NCBI GenBank assembly: GCA_038234975.1
Contig: JBBSUK010000008.1
Span: 1 to 43,253, forward strand
Source of the DNA: Schlegelella_A sp038234975
GTDB taxonomy: Bacteria; Pseudomonadota; Gammaproteobacteria; Burkholderiales; Burkholderiaceae_C
Direction: 5' to 3'
Length of the DNA: 43,253 bases
A program made the translations under genes and the position numbers. Positions 34,282-42,100 of the stretch are shown here, one piece after another. Every line of letters begins with the position of its first letter. Within the stretch, counting starts at the first letter, position 1. The notes below the pieces were generated by a model. The model did no database searches, was not told the DNA's origin, and was given only the letters and a program-made list of their open reading frames with translations.

Positions 34282-34935
34282 ATGAACGGCGTCCTCACGC
34301 TCCCCGCTGCCTCGTCGTCGACGCCCGCTCGCCGCGCCAACAGCCGCCTGCCGCAACTCCTCGACGCCGCAGCGCGCACCTTTGCCGATCGCGGCTACGC
34401 AGCGGCCTCGGTGCGCGAGATCGTCGGCTCGATCGGCATGCTGCCGGGCTCGCTCTACTGCCACTTCGCGACCAAGGAGGACCTGCTCGTCGCCGTCTAC
34501 ACGCGCGGCGTCGAGCGCATCTCGGCGGCGGTCGACGCCGCGGTCGGCCCGAGGTCGCAGCCGTGGCAGCGGATCGAAGCCGCGGCGATCGCCCACCTCG
34601 AGTCGCTGCTCGACCGCACCGACTGGTCGCGGGTCGTGATCCGCATCCTGCCGGGTGACGCGCCCCTCGTCGCCGACCGGCTCGCGGACCTGCGGGCTGC
34701 ATACGAAGCGCGCTGGACGGCCCTCGTCGACGCCCTGCCGCTGGCGCGCGGCACCGACCGCACCGCATTGCGGCTGATGCTGCTCGGTGCGCTCAACTGG
34801 AGCCAGACGTGGTTTCGCGAAGACGGTGCCGAGACGCCCGCACGCATCGCGCGCCGCTTCGTCGCGGTCCTGCGCGCCGGAGCGGCGTCGACCGCGAAGC
34901 GACGCCCGTCGCCGACACGAAAGGCCAGGCGATGA
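34282..34935 (+). CDS. TetR-family transcriptional regulator of the mutase cluster
   Basis: 217-aa TetR protein. The helix-turn-helix lies at about 24-68 ('LPQLLDAAARTFADRGYAA', 'SVREIVGSIGMLPGSLYCHF'), and the rest is the alpha-helical ligand domain ('DWSRVVIRILPGDAPLVADR', 'LLGALNWSQTWFRE'). The ligand domain resembles acyl-CoA-sensing TetR proteins of fatty and aromatic acid pathways; this is inference. GGAGG is only one base before the ATG, while the promoter's -10 ends six bases before it, so the mRNA is probably leaderless. Its TGA overlaps the next gene's ATG, so regulator and mutase subunit are translationally coupled. Confidence 0.93.
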   Translation: MNGVLTLPAASSSTPARRANSRLPQLLDAAARTFADRGYAAASVREIVGSIGMLPGSLYCHFATKEDLLVAVYTRGVERISAAVDAAVGPRSQPWQRIEAAAIAHLESLLDRTDWSRVVIRILPGDAPLVADRLADLRAAYEARWTALVDALPLARGTDRTALRLMLLGALNWSQTWFREDGAETPARIARRFVAVLRAGAASTAKRRPSPTRKARR

Positions 34936-35375
34936 GCATGTCCGCACCGAACCGCGCCTTCACGCCGCGCGTCGTCGTCACCAAGATCGGACTCGACGGC
35001 CACGACCGCGGCAGCCGCATCGTCGCCGCCGCCTGCCGCGACGCGGGCATGGAGGTGATCTACACGCCACCCTGGCAGACCATCGCCGCCGTCGTCAAGC
35101 TCGCGCTCGAGGAAGACGCCGACGTGATCGGCATCTCGTCGCTCGCCACCGACCACCTCATCGTTCCCAAGCTGATGCAGGCGCTTCGCGACGCCGGGCT
35201 CGGCCACGTCGCCGTGGTCGTCGGCGGGATCGTTCCCGACCCGGAGGAACAGCAGCTGATCGACAGCGGCGTGCGACAGGTCTTCCACCCCGGCAGCACG
35301 ATGGACGACATCACCGACGCGATCCGAGGCCATGCGCTCGAGGCGCGGCAAGCGGGCCGGGAGGCCGCGGCATGA
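34932..35375 (+). CDS. Acyl-CoA mutase small subunit (B12-binding domain)
   Basis: Stand-alone cobalamin-binding subunit (147 aa) of a split carbon-skeleton mutase. The base-off/His-on motif DxHxxG is 'LDGHDRG' with His24 as the cobalt ligand. The partner motifs are 'VIGISSLATDHL' (S-x-L) and 'VVVGGIVPDPEEQQL' (GG). The layout matches IcmB, HcmB and archaeal MCM small subunits. ATG at 34932 overlaps the tetR stop; a second ATG at 34938 is possible. Here the small-subunit gene precedes the large one, overlapping it by ATGA. It must pair with the product of the next gene, which lacks its own B12 domain. Confidence 0.93.
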   Translation: MSMSAPNRAFTPRVVVTKIGLDGHDRGSRIVAAACRDAGMEVIYTPPWQTIAAVVKLALEEDADVIGISSLATDHLIVPKLMQALRDAGLGHVAVVVGGIVPDPEEQQLIDSGVRQVFHPGSTMDDITDAIRGHALEARQAGREAAA

Positions 35376-37063
35376 ATCGCCGAGCCGACGGGCTCGAGCC
35401 CCCCGGAGGACCGGAGGTCGTCACGACCGGTCGCCGCGCCTGGGAGCGCGACTATCACGGCGCGATCGGCGCGGACGACCGCGGCGTCGTCAACGCCTCC
35501 GGTGTCGCCATCGACCCGCTCTACAGCGCCCCCGACGACGACCCGCTCGGCTACCCCGGCCAGTACCCGTACACGCGCGGCATCTACCCGACGATGCACC
35601 GCGGCCGCACCTGGACACAGCGGCAGCTGGTCGGCCTCGGCACGCCGGCCGACTACAACACGCGGCTGCTCGAGATCATGGGCCGCGGCGCCAGCGCGGT
35701 GTCGCTGATCCCGTGCAATTCGGTCTATCGCGGCCTCGACATGAGCTCGGTCGAGCCCGAGCTCCTCGGTACGTGCGGCACCGTCGTCGACCATGCCGAC
35801 CACATGGACCGATGCCTGCAGGGCGTCGACCTCGCGCAGGTCTCGTGCTCGCTCAACGACCCTTCGCCGTTCACGCTGCTCGCGTTCATGCTCGTGACGG
35901 CCGAGCGGCGCGGCGTCGACTGGAGCCGCATCTCCGGCACGTCGAACCAGAGCGACTACCTCTCGCACGCCGTCGCCAACCACATGTTCTTCCGCCTCGC
36001 GCTGCCGGGCGCCCGGCGGGTGCTGATGGACCACATCGCGTACTGCAACGCCCACGTGCCGCGCTGGAACCCGATGTCGGTCGTCGGCCAGCACATGCAG
36101 CAGGCCGGGGCGACGCCGGCCGAAGCGATGGCGTTCACATTGAGCACGGCGGTGCAGAACGCCGAGGACTGCATCGCCCGCGGCATGGACCCCGACGCCT
36201 TCCTGCCCCGCTTCACGTTCTTCTTCGACATCTCGATGAACTTCTTCGAGGAGGTCGCGAAGTTCCGTGCCGGCCGGCGCATCTGGGCGCGGCTCGCGAA
36301 GGACCGGCTCGGCGCCGTCGACCCGAAGTCGTGGCGCTTCAAGTTCCACGGCCAGACCTCGGGCGTCGACCTCACGCGGCAGCAGCCGCTCAACAACATC
36401 GCCCGCGTTGCCGTGCAGGCGATGGCCGGCATCTTCGGCGGCCTGCAGTCGCTGCACACCGACTCCTACGACGAGGCCTACGCGGTGCCGGGCGAAGCCG
36501 GCGCGCGCATCGCCGTCGCCACGCAGAACATCCTGCGCCAGGAGGCGCACCTCACCGACGTGATCGACCCGCTCGGCGGCTCGCACTACGTCGAGTCGCT
36601 GACCGACGCGATGGAGGAGAAGATCGTCGAGGTCATGCGCCTGGTCGACGACGCCGGCGGGATGTACGCGGCGGTCGAGTCGGGGCTGGTCCAGCGCGTG
36701 GTGGGCGATTCGGCGATGCGCACGCAGCGGCGCATCGAGGCGGGCGAGCAGGTCGTCGTCGGCGTCAACCGCTACACCGCGGAAGAAGACGCCTCGACCC
36801 AACCGCCCGTCCAGCGCCCGGACCGCGAGGCGATGCAGCGGCACCTCGACGACTTCGCGGCGCTGAAGGCGGCGCGGTCGCCGGCGGGCGTCGACCGCGC
36901 GCTCGACGGGCTCACGCGGGCCTGCGACGCGCCGGTCGGGAGCGCCGGCGGCAACGTCTTTCGCGCCGTCATCGACGCCGCGCGCGCCGGGCTGACCAAC
37001 GAGGAAATCTGTGGCCGACTGCGCCGCGATCTCGGCTACGGTCAGCCGATGGCGTTCGTCTGA
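35372..37063 (+). CDS. Divergent adenosylcobalamin-dependent acyl-CoA mutase, large subunit
   Basis: 563-aa TIM-barrel subunit of the methylmalonyl-CoA mutase superfamily. Family marks: 'YPYTRGIYPTMHRGRTW', 'HMQQAGATPAEAMAF' with catalytic His241, 'NFFEEVAKFRAGRRIWARL', 'QTSGVDLT', 'GGLQSLHTDSYDEAYAVP' and 'VIDPLGGSHYVESLTD'. The substrate pocket is unusual (residue matches by eye against family sequences from memory): Leu86 where MCM has Tyr89, isobutyryl-CoA mutase Phe and 2-hydroxyisobutyryl-CoA mutase Ile; Asn203 where MCM has Arg207 and the other two Gln; Gln240 for Tyr243. The usual 'AFDLPT' loop is replaced by 'SLIPCNS' (111-117). The substrate is therefore unknown, and methylmalonyl-CoA is unlikely. 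GGGAGG precedes the ATG at 35372. The subunit ends at the barrel, needing the separate B12 subunit. Confidence 0.92.
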   Translation: MNRRADGLEPPGGPEVVTTGRRAWERDYHGAIGADDRGVVNASGVAIDPLYSAPDDDPLGYPGQYPYTRGIYPTMHRGRTWTQRQLVGLGTPADYNTRLLEIMGRGASAVSLIPCNSVYRGLDMSSVEPELLGTCGTVVDHADHMDRCLQGVDLAQVSCSLNDPSPFTLLAFMLVTAERRGVDWSRISGTSNQSDYLSHAVANHMFFRLALPGARRVLMDHIAYCNAHVPRWNPMSVVGQHMQQAGATPAEAMAFTLSTAVQNAEDCIARGMDPDAFLPRFTFFFDISMNFFEEVAKFRAGRRIWARLAKDRLGAVDPKSWRFKFHGQTSGVDLTRQQPLNNIARVAVQAMAGIFGGLQSLHTDSYDEAYAVPGEAGARIAVATQNILRQEAHLTDVIDPLGGSHYVESLTDAMEEKIVEVMRLVDDAGGMYAAVESGLVQRVVGDSAMRTQRRIEAGEQVVVGVNRYTAEEDASTQPPVQRPDREAMQRHLDDFAALKAARSPAGVDRALDGLTRACDAPVGSAGGNVFRAVIDAARAGLTNEEICGRLRRDLGYGQPMAFV

Positions 37064-38306
37064 AGGAAAAACGATCGGCGTCGACCTGAACGCGCTCGTC
37101 GACGCCGCCGTCGCCGGCGACCGGCGTTCGCTGGCCCGGCTGCTGTCGGCGTTCGACGACGGCGACGCCGGCATCGAAGCGGCTGCGCGTCGCCTGGCGC
37201 CGCACGCCGGTCGTGCCCACGTCGTCGGCATCACCGGCGTCCCCGGCAGCGGCAAGTCAACGCTCGTCAACGCCCTGCTCGGCGCGTGGCTCGGCCGCGG
37301 CGAGCGGGTGGCCGTGGTCGCGGTCGACCCGTCGAGCCCGTTCACCGGTGGCGCCGTCCTCGGCGACCGGATCCGGATGGGCGAGCACGGCGCGCACCCG
37401 AACGCCTTCGTGCGCTCGTTCTCGGCGCGCGGCGAGCTCGGCGGGCTGTCGCGCGCGGTGCGCGGCGCGGTCGATGCGCTCGACGCCGCGGGCTTTCACC
37501 GCGTCGTCGTGGAAACGGTCGGCACCGGCCAGTCGGAGACGAGCATCGCCTCGCTCGCCGACACGCGCGTCGTGGTCGTCCCTCCCGGCCTCGGCGACGA
37601 CGTGCAGGCGATCAAGGCGGGTACGCTGGAGATCGCCGATGTCTTCGCCGTCAGCAAGGGCGACCTGCCGTTCGCCGACCGTGCAGCCAGGCAGCTGCGC
37701 GAGATGCAGCAGCTGCGCCGGGCGCCACGCGACGACCCGTCGTGGATGCCGCCGGTGGTCGTCGTCGAGGCGATGTCGGGCGGTGGGATCGAAGAGCTCG
37801 TCGGCGTCATCGACGAGCACGGCGGCGAGGCGCGCCGCGGCCGCCGTCTCCGGGCTCGGACGGTGCACCCGCAGCAGGCCGCGACGGCCGATGCAACCGG
37901 CAACATCGCGGCGCGCCTGCGAGACCTCGCCGCCGCCGACGGGCTCTGCAGCGCCCTCGGCATCGAGCTGGTCTCGGGCGGCGCGGGGCAGGCGACAGTG
38001 GCCATGACCGTCGACGCCCGTCACCTCAACTTCAATGGCGGTTGCCACGGCGGCGCTGTCTTCGCGCTCGCCGACAGCGCCTTCGGGCTGGCGTCGAACT
38101 CGCACGGCCCGCTGGCCTCGGGGATCGACGCGCACATCACCTACATGACCGGCGTGCGCGCCGGCGAGCGGCTGGTGGCGCGCGCCCACGAGGTGCAGCG
38201 GCGCAAGCGCATCGCGGTCTACCGGATCGAGGTGGTCCGGGTCGACGCAGGCGGCAGCGAGGCCCTGGTCTCGACCTTCACCGGCACGGTGTCGATCCGC
38301 GCCTGA
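37011..38306 (+). CDS. MeaB-type GTPase fused to a PaaI-type hotdog thioesterase
   Basis: 431-aa fusion. Residues about 24-275 are a MeaB/ArgK G3E GTPase, the chaperone that loads and protects B12 mutases: Walker A 'GVPGSGKST' (77-84), 'VAVDPSSPFTGGAVLGDRIR', 'VVETVGTGQSE' (Glu168) and 'SKGD' (215-218), where most MeaB proteins have NKxD. Residues about 305-431 are a PaaI thioesterase: 'HLNFNGGCHGGAVFALADSAFG' read in two parts, with Asp355 at the catalytic position and 'YMTGVRAGERLVARA'. One uninterrupted frame covers both; MeaB's usual C-terminal dimerisation arm is shortened. The 5' end is uncertain: GTG at 37011 (GAGGAA upstream) lies inside the mutase gene, while AGGA just after the mutase stop is followed only by ACG or ATC codons. 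Likely hydrolyses an acyl-CoA linked to the mutase reaction. Confidence 0.9.
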   Translation: MADCAAISATVSRWRSSEGKTIGVDLNALVDAAVAGDRRSLARLLSAFDDGDAGIEAAARRLAPHAGRAHVVGITGVPGSGKSTLVNALLGAWLGRGERVAVVAVDPSSPFTGGAVLGDRIRMGEHGAHPNAFVRSFSARGELGGLSRAVRGAVDALDAAGFHRVVVETVGTGQSETSIASLADTRVVVVPPGLGDDVQAIKAGTLEIADVFAVSKGDLPFADRAARQLREMQQLRRAPRDDPSWMPPVVVVEAMSGGGIEELVGVIDEHGGEARRGRRLRARTVHPQQAATADATGNIAARLRDLAAADGLCSALGIELVSGGAGQATVAMTVDARHLNFNGGCHGGAVFALADSAFGLASNSHGPLASGIDAHITYMTGVRAGERLVARAHEVQRRKRIAVYRIEVVRVDAGGSEALVSTFTGTVSIRA

Positions 38307-38359
38307 CGGGCGAGCGCGAGGCCGCTTGCGGGATAGACCCAAGGGCGTTGACCCCTAGT

Positions 38360-38377
38360 TTGTCGTTCAAACGACAA
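38360..38377. promoter_or_regulatory. Palindromic operator candidate before the acyl-CoA ligase gene
   Basis: TTGTCGTT and AACGACAA are perfect 8-base arms around CA. They contain the same AACGA/TCGTT half-sites as the palindrome in the tetR promoter, though in the opposite order. TTGACC (38348-38353) could be a -35, but no good -10 follows at 16-18 bases. The 94-base gap between the fusion gene and the ligase gene holds nothing else visible. I infer a second TetR binding site. Confidence 0.5.
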
Positions 38378-38400
38378 CGCGGCGTCAAAACGCACCTAGA

Positions 38401-40350
38401 GTGCAGCCCTTCGACGTGCGCACGACCTTCCCCGCCCTGCTTGCCCGACATGCGACCGAACGGCCGCGCGCCGCCGCATTGCGCGAAAAGGAGTTCGGCA
38501 TCTGGCAAACGCTGGACTGGGGCGACCTCGCCGCCCTCGTCCGGGCGATCGCCTGCGGTCTGGCCGACGCCGGATTGCAACGGGGCCAGCACCTGGTCGT
38601 CGTCGGCGAGAACCGGCCCCGGCTCAACGCCACCATGCTCGCGGCCCAGTCGCTCGGCGCGATTCCCGTCCCGCTCTACCAGGACGCCGTCGCCGCCGAG
38701 CTGGCGTTCCCGATCTCCAGCGCCGATGTGGCCTTTGCGGTGGTCGAGGACCAGGAGCAGGTCGACAAGCTGCTCGAGGTGCGCGAGCAGGTTCCTGAAC
38801 TTCGACAGATCTGGTTCGACGACCCGCGCGGCCTGCGCCAGTACGACGAACCGGGCCTGGGCGCGCTCGACGCGCTGATCGACGCCGGCCGCGCGTTCGA
38901 CGCCGCCCACCCCGGCTTCTTCGACGCCGAGGTCGCGAAGGGCGATCCCGACGACGTCGCAGCGCTCTTCTTCACGTCGGGCACCACCGGCAACCCGAAG
39001 GGCGTCGTGCACAGCCACGCGACGCTGATCGACCGCGCCGATGCCGCTGCGCGTTTCGAGAAGCTCGGCCCCGAGGACGAGATCCTCGCCTACCTGCCGC
39101 CCGCCTGGATCGGCCAGAACATCTTCTCGTATGCGCAGTGGCTGGTCTGCGGCTACATCGTCAACTGCCCCGAGTCGGCCGAGACGGTCACGATCGACCT
39201 GAAGGAGATCGGGCCGACCTACTACTTCGCGCCACCGCGGGTGTTCGAGGGGCTGCTGACGAGCGTGACGATCCGCATGGAGGACGCGAGCCGCGTCAAG
39301 CGCTTCGTCTACGACAAGGCGATGGCGCTGGCGCGGCGCGTCGGCCCTCGCCTGATGGACGGCAAGCCGGTGGGCGGCCGCGACCGCCTGCTCTACGCCC
39401 TCGGCAACCTGCTGGTCTACGCGCCGCTGCGCAACACGCTCGGCTTCTCGCGCGTTCGCGTCGCCTACACCGCCGGCGAGGCGATCGGCCCCGACCTCTT
39501 CGACTTCTACCGCTCGATCGGCATCAACCTGAAGCAGCTCTACGGCCAGACCGAGACCGCGGTGTTCGTCTGCGTGCAACCCGACCACGAGGTGCGCGCC
39601 GACACGGTCGGCGTGCCGATCGATGGCGTCGAGCTCAGGGTGCTCGACTCCGGCGAGATCCTGGTCCGCTCGCCGGGGTTGCTCAAGGGCTATCACAAGA
39701 ACCCCGAGGCGACTGCGGAGGTGCTCGACGACGACGGCTGGTACCGCACCGGCGACGCCGGCTTCCTCGATGCCTCCGGGCACCTCAAGATCATCGACCG
39801 CGCGAAGGACGTCGGCAGGCTCGCCGACGGGTCGCTGTTCGCGCCGAAGTACATCGAGAACAAGCTGAAGTTCTTTCCGTTCATCAAGGAGGCGGTGGCC
39901 TTCGGCGACGGGCGCGACCGCGTCTGCGCCTTCGTCAACATCGACATCGAGGCGGTCGGCAACTGGGCCGAGAAGCGCAACCTCCCCTATGCCGGCTACG
40001 CCGAGCTGGCGCAAAAGCCCGAGGTCTACGAGCTGATCCGCGACTGCATCGAGCAGGTCAACGCCGACCTCGCCGCGGACGACAAGCTGTGCCGCAGCCA
40101 GATCGCGCGCTTCCTGGTGCTGCACAAGGAGCTCGACGCCGACGACGGCGAGCTGACCCGCACCCGCAAGGTTCGCCGCGGCACGATCGGCGAGCGCTAC
40201 GCGGTGCTGGTCGACGCGCTCTACGGCGGCAGGACCGAGCAGTTCATCGAGACCGCGGTCCGCTTCGAGGACGGCCGTGCCGGCAAGGTCGCGGCGACGC
40301 TGAAGATCGCCGACGCGAAGACCTTCGCGGCGCTGGAACGGGCGGCCTGA
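38401..40350 (+). CDS. AMP-forming acyl-CoA ligase (long-chain fatty-acid CoA ligase family)
   Basis: ANL-superfamily ligase (649 aa) that activates a carboxylic acid with ATP and CoA. The P-loop is 'TSGTTGNPKG' (192-201), then 'YLPPAWIGQNIFSYAQWL', 'YGQTET', 'DDGWYRTGDAGFLD', 'IIDRAKDVGRLADG' and the basic C-terminal element 'TRTRKVRRGTIGERY'. This subtype is typically encoded beside LivGHM-type transporters in betaproteobacteria, acting on imported aromatic, dicarboxylic or fatty acids; the exact acid cannot be told. The start is GTG at 38401 (MQPFDVRTTFPALL), with no visible ribosome site. Its stop overlaps the livG ATG (TGATG), so import and activation are coupled. Probably supplies the CoA ester for the mutase. 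Confidence 0.93.
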   Translation: MQPFDVRTTFPALLARHATERPRAAALREKEFGIWQTLDWGDLAALVRAIACGLADAGLQRGQHLVVVGENRPRLNATMLAAQSLGAIPVPLYQDAVAAELAFPISSADVAFAVVEDQEQVDKLLEVREQVPELRQIWFDDPRGLRQYDEPGLGALDALIDAGRAFDAAHPGFFDAEVAKGDPDDVAALFFTSGTTGNPKGVVHSHATLIDRADAAARFEKLGPEDEILAYLPPAWIGQNIFSYAQWLVCGYIVNCPESAETVTIDLKEIGPTYYFAPPRVFEGLLTSVTIRMEDASRVKRFVYDKAMALARRVGPRLMDGKPVGGRDRLLYALGNLLVYAPLRNTLGFSRVRVAYTAGEAIGPDLFDFYRSIGINLKQLYGQTETAVFVCVQPDHEVRADTVGVPIDGVELRVLDSGEILVRSPGLLKGYHKNPEATAEVLDDDGWYRTGDAGFLDASGHLKIIDRAKDVGRLADGSLFAPKYIENKLKFFPFIKEAVAFGDGRDRVCAFVNIDIEAVGNWAEKRNLPYAGYAELAQKPEVYELIRDCIEQVNADLAADDKLCRSQIARFLVLHKELDADDGELTRTRKVRRGTIGERYAVLVDALYGGRTEQFIETAVRFEDGRAGKVAATLKIADAKTFAALERAA

Positions 40351-41153
40351 TGGGCGCACCGACGCGCTCGGTCGGCGACGTCGTGCTCGACGTGCGCGAC
40401 ATCTCGCTGCGCTTTGGCGGCGTGACGGCGCTCAGCGACGTCAGCTTCGACGTTCGCGAGCACGAGATCCGCGCCATCATCGGCCCGAACGGCGCGGGCA
40501 AAAGCTCGCTGCTCAACTGCATCAACGGCGTCTACCAGCCGCAGAACGGCTCGATCCACCTGCGCGGCAAGACGTTTCGCCACATGAACCCGCGCCAGGT
40601 CGCCGAGATGGGCGTCGCGCGCACGTTCCAGAACCTCGCGCTCTTCAAGGGCATGAGCGTGCTCGACAACATCATGTCGGGGCGCAACCTGAAGATGAAG
40701 ACGAACCTGCTGCAGCAGGCATTCCGGCTGCCATTCGCCTTCGACGCGGCGTCGCGGGAAGAGGACGCGAATCGCGTGGTGGTCGAACGGCTCATCGATT
40801 TTCTCGAGATCCAGCCTTATCGCAAGACCCCGGTCGGGCGGCTGCCGTACGGTTTGCAGAAGCGAGTCGACCTGGGCCGGGCGCTGGCGATGGAGCCGCA
40901 GATGCTGCTGCTCGACGAGCCGATGGCCGGCATGAACGTCGAGGAAAAGCAGGACATGAGCCGCTTCATCCTCGACGTGAACGACGAGTTCGGCACGACC
41001 ATCGTCCTGATCGAGCACGACATGAGCGTCGTCATGGACATCTCCGACCGTGTCGTCGTGCTCGACTACGGCAAGAAGATCGGAGACGGCGCACCCGACG
41101 CCGTGCGCGCCGACCCCGAGGTGATCAAGGCCTACCTGGGAACGGCGCACTGA
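40350..41153 (+). CDS. livG: Branched-chain-amino-acid-type ABC transporter ATP-binding protein LivG
   Basis: ATPase subunit (267 aa) of a HAAT-family importer. Walker A 'GPNGAGKSS', 'GVARTFQNLALFKGMSVLDN', Walker B 'MLLLDEPMAGMN' and switch 'LIEHDMSVVMDISD' are intact. The signature loop reads 'LPYGLQKRVDLGRAL' instead of LSGGQ, a variant known from LivG-like proteins next to acyl-CoA ligases. It overlaps the ligase stop by TGATG and is followed by livH after one base. The substrate in this context is more likely a carboxylic acid than an amino acid (inference from the neighbours). Confidence 0.93.
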   Translation: MGAPTRSVGDVVLDVRDISLRFGGVTALSDVSFDVREHEIRAIIGPNGAGKSSLLNCINGVYQPQNGSIHLRGKTFRHMNPRQVAEMGVARTFQNLALFKGMSVLDNIMSGRNLKMKTNLLQQAFRLPFAFDAASREEDANRVVVERLIDFLEIQPYRKTPVGRLPYGLQKRVDLGRALAMEPQMLLLDEPMAGMNVEEKQDMSRFILDVNDEFGTTIVLIEHDMSVVMDISDRVVVLDYGKKIGDGAPDAVRADPEVIKAYLGTAH

Positions 41154-41154
41154 G

Positions 41155-42084
41155 ATGGGTCCGTTCCTCGAAACGCTGATCGGCGGCCTGATGGTCGGCA
41201 TGCTGTATTCGCTGATCGCGCTCGGCTTCGTGCTCATCTACAAGGCCTCGGGCGTGTTCAACTTCGCGCAGGGCGCGATGGTCCTGTTCGCCGCTTTGGC
41301 GATGGCGCGCTTCTCGGAGTGGCTCGCCGAGCGCGCCGGCATCACCGACAAGTTCACCGCCAACGCCATCGCGTTCGTGCTCGCGGTGCTGGTGATGATC
41401 GTCGTCGCCTGGCTGATCCAGAAGCTCGTCCTCGGCCGGCTCGTCAACCAGGACGGCATCACGCTGCTGATGGCCACGCTCGGCATCACCTACTTCCTCG
41501 AAGGCGCCGGCCAGAGCATCTTCGGCAACGACATCTACCGCATCGACGTCGGCCTGCCGAAGGACCCGATGTTCCTCTTCGACCAGACCTTCCCGGGCGG
41601 CATCCTCGTCAACCAGGAAGACCTCGCCGCCGCCGCGATCGCCGCCGCGCTGGTGCTCGTGCTCGCGCTGTTCTTCCAGAAGACCGCCACCGGCCGGGCG
41701 CTTCGCGCCGTCGCCGACGACCACCAGGCGGCACAGTCGATCGGCATTCCCCTCGACCGGATCTGGGTCATCGTCTGGTCGGTCGCCGGGGTGGTCGCGC
41801 TGGTCGCCGGGATCATCTGGGGCAGCAAGCTCGGCGTGCAGTTCTCGCTGTCGCTGGTCGCGCTCAAGGCGCTGCCGGTCGTCATCCTCGGCGGGCTCAC
41901 CTCGATCCCCGGCGCGATCGTCGGCGGCCTGCTGATCGGCGTCGGCGAGAAGCTGTCGGAGATCTACCTGGGGCCTTACGTCGGCGGCGGCATCGAGATC
42001 TGGTTCGCCTACGTGCTCGCGCTGGGCTTCCTGCTGATCAGGCCGCAGGGACTGTTCGGCGAGAAGATCATCGACCGCGTGTAG
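41155..42084 (+). CDS. livH: Branched-chain-amino-acid-type ABC transporter permease LivH
   Basis: Inner-membrane permease (309 aa) with about eight hydrophobic helices. Family marks are 'LIGGLMVGMLYSLIALGFVL', 'IYKASGVFNFAQGAMVLF', 'LVNQDGITLLMATLGITYFL', 'TATGRALRAVADDHQAAQSIGI'-type coupling loop and 'VVILGGLTSIPGAIVGGLLIG'. It starts one base after livG and is 16 bases before livM. It forms the channel with LivM. Confidence 0.94.
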   Translation: MGPFLETLIGGLMVGMLYSLIALGFVLIYKASGVFNFAQGAMVLFAALAMARFSEWLAERAGITDKFTANAIAFVLAVLVMIVVAWLIQKLVLGRLVNQDGITLLMATLGITYFLEGAGQSIFGNDIYRIDVGLPKDPMFLFDQTFPGGILVNQEDLAAAAIAAALVLVLALFFQKTATGRALRAVADDHQAAQSIGIPLDRIWVIVWSVAGVVALVAGIIWGSKLGVQFSLSLVALKALPVVILGGLTSIPGAIVGGLLIGVGEKLSEIYLGPYVGGGIEIWFAYVLALGFLLIRPQGLFGEKIIDRV

Positions 42085-42100
42085 AAGCGCCGCACCGACC

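Noticed and set aside
37800..37930. MeaB and PaaI as two separate genes
   Set aside because: No stop codon separates them and no start with a ribosome site lies at the thioesterase N-terminus; the linker reads through without frameshift.
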